A model generated the notes under the pieces. It saw nothing but the letters and a program-made list of their open reading frames with translations, ran no database searches and was not told the origin of the DNA. A DNA stretch of 11,038 bases, taken from positions 1 through 11,038 of the forward strand of contig JACPVB010000038.1 in NCBI GenBank assembly GCA_016191985.1. Reading direction: 5' to 3'. The position numbers and the translations under genes are program-made. Source of the stretch: Chloroflexota bacterium (lineage in GTDB: Bacteria; Chloroflexota; Anaerolineae; Anaerolineales; Villigracilaceae). This document shows, one piece after another, positions 1-6,294 of this stretch. Numbering within the stretch: the first letter of the stretch is position 1; each line of letters starts with the position of its first letter.

Positions 1-855
1 ATAGGGCATTTCCCAGGCATTGATCTCACCAAAAGGAAGTTTGTTCTTCTGAAACCCATATTCTGCCAGCGGATTCAAGACCCCTGTTTCAGGATCCAGA
101 AGACCGATCCATGCCAGGTGAAATTCCCCAAACTCCACGGCCACCTTGCAAATAGATTCGAATAATTCCTGCCGATCCTTGCTGCGCACAATCGTCTGGT
201 TGACCTGGCTAAGCGTGGCATACAGCCTGGAAAAATAACGGACTTGCAGCTCGGCCCGTTTATCTTCCGCAATGTCGCGGCTCGTTCCAACCTCTAAAAT
301 GGGTCGGCGTTTCCCCCGGCTTCCCGCGTAGCGGATGCGTGCCTCGACCCCCAGCCAGTGGACGCTTCCATCCGCATGGATCACCCGAAATTCAATCGAA
401 TACCGCCCCGCAGTGGAGGGATCGATAGTGCGGGCAATTTCCTGCTCTAAACGGGAAACATCCTCCGGGTGGATGCGGGCCATCATATCCGCATACGGAA
501 CTTCCAATGAATCAAAGCCATAATGACCCCGGGCGCGTTCATCAAAACGGACAATCCCTGTGGGAACGTCATACTGCCAGGTCCCTATGTTTGCGGCATC
601 GTATGCCGTACGCAGCCAGTTTTCACCTTCGGTCAAGCGGTCGGAATGGCGTTTAATTAATACATACAGCAGGGCGCCGGTCACCAGCACATATCCCCAG
701 CCTTTGTAGGTGCCAATCTTATGAAAAACATCCCGGTCCGAGACAAGCATTGCCAGCAACTGGTCGGAAAACAAAATCCACAGAAAGCCGACCAGCACAT
801 ACAGAGAGACAATTTTGAGCGGACCCTGGAATGTAAATGTTTTCTTGGCTGCCAT
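1..855 (-). CDS. Membrane-anchored PAS-GAF sensor protein, N-terminal part (gene runs off the left edge)
   Basis: The minus strand is open from an ATG at 855 down to base 1, giving 285 residues (MAAKKTFTFQGPLKIVSLYV...). Two hydrophobic segments, at about residues 14-37 and 53-68, bracket a short loop with the motif TYKGWGYVLVTGALLYVLI. This motif is typical of the N-terminal anchor of many bacterial PAS histidine kinases and diguanylate cyclases. A PAS fold of the PAS_3 type spans about residues 81-196, with HPEDV at 129-133, EFRVIHADGSVHW at 155-167 and the closing GTSRDIAEDKRAE at 190-202. A GAF domain begins near 223 (FHLAWIGLLDPETG) and is cut by the edge. The start is supported by a GGAG Shine-Dalgarno 9 nt upstream. 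The protein probably senses a ligand or redox/light signal at the membrane. The output domain (kinase, GGDEF or other) lies outside the window and cannot be told. The domain calls are firm; the overall function is not. Confidence 0.88.
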   Translation of the reverse strand, partial: MAAKKTFTFQGPLKIVSLYVLVGFLWILFSDQLLAMLVSDRDVFHKIGTYKGWGYVLVTGALLYVLIKRHSDRLTEGENWLRTAYDAANIGTWQYDVPTGIVRFDERARGHYGFDSLEVPYADMMARIHPEDVSRLEQEIARTIDPSTAGRYSIEFRVIHADGSVHWLGVEARIRYAGSRGKRRPILEVGTSRDIAEDKRAELQVRYFSRLYATLSQVNQTIVRSKDRQELFESICKVAVEFGEFHLAWIGLLDPETGVLNPLAEYGFQKNKLPFGEINAWEMPY

Positions 856-943
856 AGCACACTTCTCCAATACCCGCCTTGGCCAGCGGGTTCATAAAAC
901 CGATCTTTTTAATTTTAGGCTTTATTGGAAGATATATCGCATT

Positions 944-971
944 AAAATAATTGCAGGAAATTCTCAGACAA
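944..971 (-). promoter_or_regulatory. Possible promoter of the PAS-GAF sensor gene
   Basis: Reading the minus strand, TTGTCT (966-971) and TATTTT (944-949) are separated by 16 bp, a moderate sigma70-like match about 90 bp upstream of the start at 855. The surrounding DNA is very AT-rich, so a chance match is quite possible. Confidence 0.25.
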
Positions 972-1071
972 TTTATAAAAAAAACACAGCCAGGATATTT
1001 GCCTTGGTATGTACCGAGCTTATATGATTAAAAGTATAGCATTCTTATTTTTTGGAATTAGATGATGTTTG

Positions 1072-1109
1072 TCCAGTTTTTTGTGGATGTTTGTAAACAT
1101 TCCACTGGA
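1072..1109. repeat. Imperfect inverted repeat in the intergenic region
   Basis: TCCAGT at 1072-1077 is matched by ACTGGA at 1104-1109. Inside it, GGATGTTT (1085-1092) faces AAACATTCC (1095-1103) with one bulged base. In addition, GATGTTTGT occurs twice in direct orientation (1064-1072 and 1086-1094), 22 bp or two helical turns apart. It could be an operator for the leftward sensor gene or simply a decayed repeat; nothing in the sequence decides this. Confidence 0.45.
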
Positions 1110-1182
1110 GATACAGGCGTTGATTTTGTGGGCTGGTACCGGGCAAGGCGGAGGGGATGAAAATTTATACTGCAAGATTAAT

Positions 1183-1227
1183 CATTAAATCGAACAATAA
1201 AAAATGCGTAGTTTTTGTACCGCAACG
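1183..1227. repeat. 45-bp exact direct repeat, copy 1
   Basis: This segment begins CATTAAATCGAACAAT and ends TTTTTGTACCGCAACG, and it is identical base for base to the segment at 1391-1435. The two copies start 208 bp apart. Flanking bases differ on both sides, so the repeat boundary is sharp. Confidence 0.95.
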
Positions 1228-1274
1228 TTATGGAATTTAAGAAATTAATGTTGTAATCTTATTTCAAAGTACAT

Positions 1275-1374
1275 GTCACCCTGAGCGATAGCGACACATG
1301 CACCGCGTTGCGGATGCAGTGCGGCGAGGGTCTCTGAGACAGTCGTAGAGGTTCTTCGCTCCGCTCAGAACGAC
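1275..1374. repeat. Dispersed palindromic intergenic element
   Basis: The left arm at 1275-1294 (GTCACCCTGAGCGATAGCGA) and the right arm at 1356-1374 form an imperfect inverted repeat sharing the core CTGAGCG and the end GCGA. The right arm read in reverse complement is GTCGTTCTGAGCGGAGCGA. Between the arms lies GGGTCTCTGAGACAG, also partly self-complementary. From memory, elements of this kind (CCCTGAGCG...CGCTCAGAA) are scattered through intergenic DNA in many Chloroflexota and other environmental genomes. No transposase is encoded. It sits between the two 45-bp repeat copies. Confidence 0.7.
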
Positions 1375-1390
1375 ATTGCGTAAGGCGAGC

Positions 1391-1435
1391 CATTAAATCG
1401 AACAATAAAAAATGCGTAGTTTTTGTACCGCAACG
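1391..1435. repeat. 45-bp exact direct repeat, copy 2
   Basis: This is the second identical copy of the repeat at 1183-1227. It is preceded by GGCGAGC, the edge of the palindromic element, and followed by CATCGTCCCCGCAGGGGG, itself a small CCCC/GGGG inverted repeat. The internal GTACCGCAA (1425-1433) is the reverse complement of TTGCGGTAC, which occurs twice just downstream at 1528 and 1542, so these pieces share a common word. Confidence 0.95.
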
Positions 1436-1490
1436 CATCGTCCCCGCAGGGGGTTCACGTTGCGTGTGTTTTCTGGATAACACCGCCGCT

Positions 1491-1531
1491 CGCAAGATGT
1501 CCTTCGACAGGCTCAGGACAAGAATCTTGCG
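1491..1531. repeat. Long hairpin-forming inverted repeat upstream of the flavoprotein gene
   Basis: CGCAAGAT (1491-1498) pairs with ATCTTGCG (1524-1531), and GTCCT (1499-1503) pairs with AGGAC (1515-1519). This gives 13 paired bases with a 4-nt bulge (1520-1523) and an 11-nt loop. The loop region includes CCTTCGACAGGCTCAGGACA, a word I recognise as a common dispersed repeat. It is followed by two direct copies of TGCGGTACT at 1528-1536 and 1543-1551. There is no T run after the stem, so it is not a typical terminator. Confidence 0.75.
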
Positions 1532-1587
1532 GTACTGCAATTTGCGGTACTACGATGCGGATATTCCTGCCTTGTACTTGAATAAGA

Positions 1588-1593
1588 TACAAT
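1588..1593 (+). promoter_or_regulatory. Possible -10 element giving a leaderless or near-leaderless flavoprotein transcript
   Basis: TACAAT lies 10 bp before the ATG at 1604, which would place transcription start 3 or 4 nt before the start codon. This fits the lack of any Shine-Dalgarno before that ATG. No convincing -35 hexamer is present at the expected distance, so the call is tentative. Confidence 0.3.
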
Positions 1594-1603
1594 CACTTTC
1601 ACT

Positions 1604-2881
1604 ATGTCCAATTTCATTACAACCAAATGGGATGTCATCATCATCGGCGGAGGGGCGGCGGGATTCTTTGCGGCCATTCGCTGCGCGGAACTTAATCCCA
1701 ACCTGCGCGTGCTCATTCTCGAAAAGGCAAGCCAAACACTGGGCAAGGTGCTCATCTCCGGCGGCGGGCGCTGCAACGTCACACACGCTTGTTTCGAGCC
1801 TGCCAAACTCATCACCCACTATCCACGCGGGGGCAATGAGTTGCGCGGCGCATTCTCACGTTTTCAACCAAAAGATACGGTCGAGTGGTTTGAATCGCGC
1901 GCTATAAAGTTGAAAGCTGAAAGTGATGGGCGCATGTTCCCGGTCACAGATGATTCGAATACAATTGTCAACTGCCTGCATGACTCGGCAAAGAAGGCGG
2001 GAGTGCGGGTCGAGTTGGGCGCATCCGTGCTCAGCGTGGAAAAAGGCCTGAAAAGCGGATTCAAGCTCGAGGTTAGGAAAGCCCGCGTTGAGCCTGGTCG
2101 AAACGAGGCGCAGGTCATTCCTCTTCAAGCAAAAAAATTATTGTTCGCAACAGGTGGGGATCGCAAATCGCTTGAAATCATCCAATCGTTTGGTCATACC
2201 ATTAGCTCCCCCGTCCCATCTTTATTTACGTTCAACATCAAAGACAAACGCATCAACGGGCTTGCAGGCGTATCGGTTGAAGATGCAGCGTTGAAGATGG
2301 ATTCGATCAGCGCGCGCGGCCCGTTGTTGATTACACATTGGGGGATGAGCGGCCCCGCCGTGCTGAGACTCTCTGCCTGGGGCGCGCGCATTCTCTTCGA
2401 CAAAAAATACGCTTCACCCCTAACCGTCAACTGGCTCGGCGACTACAGGCTGGATACCACGCTGGAAATTTTACAGCGCAACAAAGACTGGCACGAAAAC
2501 GCGCGCAAGAAGATCGCCACGAACTCTGCGTTCTCACAAATTCCCATCCGCTTGTGGAAGCAATTAACAGAATTCATCGGAGATAAAAACTGGGGGGATG
2601 TATCGAAGGCAGAATTGAGAAAGCTGGCCGAGGAATTAACGGCGGGCGAATTTAAAATTCAAGGCAAGGGACAATTCAAGGAAGAGTTCGTCACCTGCGG
2701 CGGCGTGAATTTAAAGGAAGTGGATTTCAAAACCATGCAAAGCCGCGTCGTGGACGGTTTGTTCTTCGCGGGTGAAGTGCTGAATATTGACGGACTTACA
2801 GGCGGGTTCAATTTCCAATCCGCCTGGACGACGGGCTGGCTGGCGGGGAATGCATTATCAGCGGATGTTCTCAACGGATAG
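1604..2881 (+). CDS. HI0933/BaiN-family FAD-dependent oxidoreductase
   Basis: This 425-residue protein belongs to the HI0933 (COG2081) flavoprotein family, usually about 390-430 residues, so it is full length. The N-terminal dinucleotide fold is clear: DVIIIGGGAAG at 10-20, with the acidic residue E40 ending the second strand (LILEKA). The family signature GKVLISGGGRCNVTH follows at 47-61. A second FAD-contact segment, LLFATGGDRKS, lies in the middle. The C-terminal FAD loop FAGEVLNIDGLTGGFNFQ is at 388-405, followed by SAWTTGWLAGNAL. Members are cytosolic NAD(P)/FAD oxidoreductases. One, BaiN, acts in bile-acid dehydroxylation, but most have no known substrate, and bile acid use should not be assumed here. 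No ribosome binding site precedes the ATG, and the next genes run towards it from the other strand, so it appears to be transcribed alone. Confidence 0.95.
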   Translation: MSNFITTKWDVIIIGGGAAGFFAAIRCAELNPNLRVLILEKASQTLGKVLISGGGRCNVTHACFEPAKLITHYPRGGNELRGAFSRFQPKDTVEWFESRAIKLKAESDGRMFPVTDDSNTIVNCLHDSAKKAGVRVELGASVLSVEKGLKSGFKLEVRKARVEPGRNEAQVIPLQAKKLLFATGGDRKSLEIIQSFGHTISSPVPSLFTFNIKDKRINGLAGVSVEDAALKMDSISARGPLLITHWGMSGPAVLRLSAWGARILFDKKYASPLTVNWLGDYRLDTTLEILQRNKDWHENARKKIATNSAFSQIPIRLWKQLTEFIGDKNWGDVSKAELRKLAEELTAGEFKIQGKGQFKEEFVTCGGVNLKEVDFKTMQSRVVDGLFFAGEVLNIDGLTGGFNFQSAWTTGWLAGNALSADVLNG

Positions 2882-2946
2882 GGAACGGATGCACAGATGG
2901 GGTCAACGGATGCTTCGCAAACGGATGCACGGATGAAAACGGATAG
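2861..2946. repeat. Cluster of degenerate ACGGATGCA units between convergent genes
   Basis: The word CGGAT occurs seven times in about 85 bp across the flavoprotein stop codon and the gap to the next gene. Examples are AACGGATGCAC at 2884, CAACGGATGC at 2904, AACGGATGCAC at 2920 and AACGGATAG at 2938. Spacing is irregular (roughly 11-23 bp), so this is a degenerate interspersed array, not a strict tandem repeat. No hairpin with a T run is seen, so no intrinsic terminator is evident for either convergent gene. Confidence 0.6.
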
Positions 2947-2951
2947 AACAG

Positions 2952-5900
2952 TTACCCGCTCATCTCCCTCAACCTGCGGGAGACGCTTCGCAGAACGGCA
3001 AAAGAGACATCGGGGCGTTCACGCAAAATCCCTTTGAAAGTTTCGCCGTCTATCGCTAGTACGCGGACATCCGTCTGGGCGCGGAGCGTTGCCGAGCGCG
3101 GCGCGGATTCGATGATCGCCATCTCGCCGACGAAATCGCCGGGGCCGCGCTGTGCAAGCACCTGCTCGATTTGATCCACAGACCGCAGAACGTGCAAGTG
3201 ACCTTCGACGATTACGAACATCCTGTCCCCTTCGTCGCCCTGATTAAAGATGATTGTGTTTTGCGGAATCCATTCTTCGCGGGCAATCTCTGCTATGAGT
3301 TTCAAATCTTCAGGGGAAAGGTCGGCAAAGATGGGGATTTCACGCAGTAATAAAATGCGCTCCAAAATGGAAACGGTTTTCAAGGTATCCATGGGTTTCT
3401 CCTCGCCAAAATCGGCCAATGCACCAAGCGCGGCTTCGCGCAGAAATAAGTCTGAGCCTGATTTCATTTGATGCAACAATGGAATAAATTCGCGCAAGCC
3501 AAGTTCGGATGTGGAACGGATTGCCAAAGTCCGCAGCCAGGGGTCTGTGCTTTTTAATAACACAGCAATGACGTCGGATGGATCAGATGGCGTTGGTTCT
3601 TCTTCAAGCAAGGATACGACGCTTTTCGCAAGCTGCCTGTCTCCAATCGTATCCAGCGCTTCGAGCGCGGCGGCGCGGTTTTCGATGTTCGTTCCATTCA
3701 TGCTTTTGCGGACGAGTTCCATCGTGCGCATGTCGCCAAACAAGCCGACGGTTTTGATGAGCCGTCCTTCACAAACAGATGCCCCCCTGCGAAGACAATC
3801 ATGCAGGAAGCGTGTTGCGTGTTGCGTGGGTGAAATGCTGGCAGATTGGTTTCGGAGTATTCGCGCACGGGTGAGTTCATGTTTGGCATATCCACGCAGA
3901 GGGGTGAGCGATTGAGGATTGCCTGGGGCAAGCGCATCGAGGGCGGAGTCAATGGCGGGGGGTTCTTTTTCAATGAGTTCCAGCACGAGCGCGCGGCTTT
4001 CGTCGCCTCGCTGGCGCAAGGTCACTGCGGCGGTTTGACGAACGCTTTCATCGGGGTCATTCAAATATCCAATTAGATTTTTGCTGATGGATTCATCCTT
4101 CAAACTTCCAAGCGCAGATATGGCGGCGCGGCGGATGGGTGCGGAAGAATTTTTGAGAGAATTTAGTGTGGGCTGAATGTCAGGAGAAAAAGATGAAATT
4201 TCAGAGACAGTTTCTAACGCGGAGATGAGAATTTGAGAATTTTGAGAATTGAGTCGCGGATTTAGGTTTGCAATCGCTTCATCCACGACGCCGAGCCTGG
4301 TCAATGCGACGATGGCTTTTGTCTGCACGGACAGGGATGAATCGTTCCTCATTAAGTTTGAGATTTTTGTAATTAACTCAAGGGAAGTGGTGATATTCAG
4401 CTTTGGGAGGACAGTCAACGCTTCTTCGCGGACATGGTCATCGGAATCATCGAGCAGGGAAATGATTTCACTGGCTGCGGAGTCGGCGCACAAAGCTCCC
4501 AGCGAGGAAACTGCTGAGGCGCGCACAGCAGGCTCAGGGTCAGAGAGGAGGCGGGTGAGGTACGGGATGGCCGAGTCCGATTCCATGCGTCCCAGCATTT
4601 CAGCGGCGAGTCGGCGCGTGGTCGCTTTTGAGTCATTCAAAGCGCGGGTGGCGACATCCAACACAGCAGCGTCGCCTTGAAATCCTGTAAATGAAGTTTC
4701 ATTTGCGCTGAAGACTTCGAGGCGTCCCGCTTGCAGCGCGTCAACCAAAGCCTGGGCATACGCCTTACGCATCTGCCAGATGAACACGCCACACACGAGC
4801 GCGAGGATTGTGCCCATCAAAAAAATCTGTTGAACGGTGAGGAGTTGTTCCCCAACGATGAGCAGAACACCCGAAAGCGCGACGCCGATTTGCGAAGGGA
4901 CGCCGTTGTTGAAAGCCAACACCTGACCGCGTTTTTGCGAAGGGACAACGTTGAAGAGCGCATTCCACGCCGTGCCTGCGATGCCAGCGAGAATCACGAG
5001 TTGTGCGAAACGTGCAATCGCCGCGCCGTTGAGGTTGTAAAAACCCGCAAAAACTGCGAAGGAAAAAATATAGGTGAGCGGCATCAGGAATACGCCGTTG
5101 ATGATACCCAGCCGTGTGTAAATACGGCTGGCAAGAAAAAGCGAAACGAGAAATGTGGAGGCGGTGGTGATACTGTTGAATAAGCCGAAGAAACCCGCCA
5201 CCCCCGCTTCATCTGAAAACGAGGCGGTGACCACTTTGTTAAATGGAAATGCGATGGCAAAGAACAGCACCGAAAATAAAACGGATGAATAAGCGATCAA
5301 GCGCATCAGCGGCGAGACGCGCACAAAGTCGAAGCCTGCGCGCAAGTCATCCAAAAGATTCGATTTCTCTTTAAATATTTTCGTTTTTTGGAAATGTCCG
5401 CTCGCAATCATGCGGGTGAGATAAAACGCAACACCAAGTAGAAGTGCATATAAAAGAAGCAGGTTGTCCGTGCCAAGCAAGCGGGCGATCACACCAGTGA
5501 CTGCATTGCCGATGACACTGCCGAGAATCCCCGCGCTGGTGAATAATGGAAAAAGCCGCTTCGCCTGGCGCGCGTCGCAGACTTCGCCCGCAAGGTTCCA
5601 GACGAAGGTACCGAGGATCATGCTCACGCCGTTGATGGTGAGCCACAAAATTGGATAGAGAAGAGCGAATGGGAAAAAAATCGCGGCGCGTTCGAGAATC
5701 AATAAGCCAATGAACGCCGCAATCAGCGCTGAAAAGAATTTTCCTTTGTCGAAGCGTCCGAGAGCGGCAGAATAGGCGAGGGTGGTGATAAAGGTCAACG
5801 CCCCCAGGAAGAGATACATATACGGCAGGAAGTCCACGCCGTAGCGCAGGAGGAATAATGCGGATGCGGCGTTGTCACCCATCCCCTGCCCTGCCTGGAT

Positions 5901-5984
5901 GCAGGCGAACAGCAAGGCGACCAGAAAAGCCAGCCGCCCTTCATCGGCACGGACATTCAGCAAGGATGCGAGGCGATGGAACAT
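2952..5984 (-). CDS. Transporter-like membrane protein fused to HEAT repeats and a cyclic-nucleotide-binding domain
   Basis: The protein has 1010 residues in three blocks. Residues 1-410 are strongly hydrophobic, with about 12 predicted membrane helices. The segment WNLAGEVCDARQAKRLFPLFTSAGILGSVIG (from 129) resembles nucleotide transporters of the NTT (Npt/Tlc) type and the wider MFS. Residues about 440-865 are helical HEAT-like repeats, for example RRLAAEMLGRM (457-467), VRASAVSSLGAL (487-498) and IRRAAISALGSL (617-628). Residues 877-1005 are a cyclic-nucleotide-binding domain: REIPIFADLSPEDL, then NQGDEGDRMFVIVEG, then a phosphate-binding cassette with G953, E954 and R963-S-A-T966. The conserved Glu and Arg are kept, so cAMP or cGMP binding is plausible. 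Fusions of this type are known in free-living bacteria, where the substrate is generally unproven; ATP/ADP exchange should not be assumed. The start at 5984 has a weak AGG eight bases upstream. It likely acts in the inner membrane with the HEAT and CNB parts in the cytosol. Confidence 0.88.
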   Translation of the reverse strand: MFHRLASLLNVRADEGRLAFLVALLFACIQAGQGMGDNAASALFLLRYGVDFLPYMYLFLGALTFITTLAYSAALGRFDKGKFFSALIAAFIGLLILERAAIFFPFALLYPILWLTINGVSMILGTFVWNLAGEVCDARQAKRLFPLFTSAGILGSVIGNAVTGVIARLLGTDNLLLLYALLLGVAFYLTRMIASGHFQKTKIFKEKSNLLDDLRAGFDFVRVSPLMRLIAYSSVLFSVLFFAIAFPFNKVVTASFSDEAGVAGFFGLFNSITTASTFLVSLFLASRIYTRLGIINGVFLMPLTYIFSFAVFAGFYNLNGAAIARFAQLVILAGIAGTAWNALFNVVPSQKRGQVLAFNNGVPSQIGVALSGVLLIVGEQLLTVQQIFLMGTILALVCGVFIWQMRKAYAQALVDALQAGRLEVFSANETSFTGFQGDAAVLDVATRALNDSKATTRRLAAEMLGRMESDSAIPYLTRLLSDPEPAVRASAVSSLGALCADSAASEIISLLDDSDDHVREEALTVLPKLNITTSLELITKISNLMRNDSSLSVQTKAIVALTRLGVVDEAIANLNPRLNSQNSQILISALETVSEISSFSPDIQPTLNSLKNSSAPIRRAAISALGSLKDESISKNLIGYLNDPDESVRQTAAVTLRQRGDESRALVLELIEKEPPAIDSALDALAPGNPQSLTPLRGYAKHELTRARILRNQSASISPTQHATRFLHDCLRRGASVCEGRLIKTVGLFGDMRTMELVRKSMNGTNIENRAAALEALDTIGDRQLAKSVVSLLEEEPTPSDPSDVIAVLLKSTDPWLRTLAIRSTSELGLREFIPLLHQMKSGSDLFLREAALGALADFGEEKPMDTLKTVSILERILLLREIPIFADLSPEDLKLIAEIAREEWIPQNTIIFNQGDEGDRMFVIVEGHLHVLRSVDQIEQVLAQRGPGDFVGEMAIIESAPRSATLRAQTDVRVLAIDGETFKGILRERPDVSFAVLRSVSRRLREMSG

Positions 5985-6010
5985 TAAATCAACCTATGGA
6001 GAATCCAATT

Positions 6011-6146
6011 TCAGAAACACATTAGTATTACGGCGCAAGATTGCTCCCTGCGCCGTCCCCGGCGCAGGACTTGTCTCGCAAATCGCCGCCGCCCACAGGG
6101 TGCTCCGCAAAGGACGGCGGCTTTGAGCCTGATCTCAGAAACACAT
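6011..6146. repeat. GC-rich structured block bounded by 12-bp direct repeats
   Basis: TCAGAAACACAT occurs at 6011-6022 and again at 6135-6146. Between the copies, ACGGCGCA (6030-6037) and TGCGCCGT (6049-6056) form a perfect 8-bp stem with an 11-nt loop. GCCGCC (6085-6090) can pair with GGCGGC (6116-6121). TGCTCCCTG (6042-6050) is also the reverse complement of CAGGGAGCA at 6147-6155, just past the second direct repeat. The layout resembles a small non-coding palindromic element flanked by a target duplication, although 12 bp is not diagnostic of a particular family. Confidence 0.6.
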
Positions 6147-6218
6147 CAGGGAGCATTGTTTTGTTTCTCACTAATTTTCTCCTACTATACACTACTATGA
6201 ACAAGTATGGAAAAGTAA

Positions 6219-6247
6219 TTGATTTTCAACTAAATTTGTCCTATACT
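6219..6247 (+). promoter_or_regulatory. Sigma70-type promoter of the PLD gene
   Basis: TTGATT (6219-6224) and TATACT (6242-6247) are spaced by exactly 17 bp, matching 4 of 6 and 5 of 6 consensus bases. Transcription would start near 6254, leaving a leader of about 40 nt before the ATG at 6295. A weaker alternative -10, TATACA, lies at 6186-6191. Confidence 0.6.
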
Positions 6248-6281
6248 GAATTCAGGATTTTACAGTGGATAGGCCATAGTA

Positions 6282-6289
6282 GAGAGGAG
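6282..6289 (+). promoter_or_regulatory. Ribosome binding site of the PLD gene
   Basis: GAGAGGAG ends 5 nt before the ATG at 6295 and fixes that codon as the start. Confidence 0.8.
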
Positions 6290-6294
6290 CGATA

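Larger units (their letters stand above)
856..1603. other. Gene-free intergenic region rich in repeats
   Basis: This 748-bp stretch lies between the divergently transcribed sensor gene and the flavoprotein gene. I see no credible protein or RNA gene in it. The part up to about 1270 is AT-rich with many A and T runs. From about 1270 to 1560 it is a mosaic of dispersed-repeat material, described separately. Short open frames here translate to fragments such as CRSERSEEPLR, LSLSKD and SLRVT. These peptides turn up in many spuriously annotated proteins and mark intergenic palindromic repeats, not real genes. Confidence 0.8.
5985..6294. other. Divergent intergenic region
   Basis: This 310-bp region separates the divergent HEAT-CNB transporter-like gene and the PLD gene. 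Its left part (6030-6121) is GC-rich and full of inverted repeats. Its right part is AT-rich and carries the rightward promoter. I could not find a convincing leftward promoter for the HEAT-CNB gene. No coding gene is credible here. Confidence 0.7.

Noticed and set aside
1183..1435. A CRISPR-like array or an integron attachment site
   Set aside because: There are only two repeat copies with a spacer of 163 bp and no cas or integrase gene in view, so neither reading is supported.
1259..1540. A 93-codon minus-strand open frame across the intergenic repeats
   Set aside because: Its translation contains LSLSKD, CRSERSEE and SLRVT, the usual spurious products of dispersed palindromic repeats, and it spans the hairpin and a 45-bp repeat copy.
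4731..5183. A 150-codon plus-strand open frame inside the HEAT-CNB gene
   Set aside because: It is antisense to the membrane domain of a continuous 1010-residue gene and is an arginine- and glutamate-rich shadow frame with no domain or start signal.
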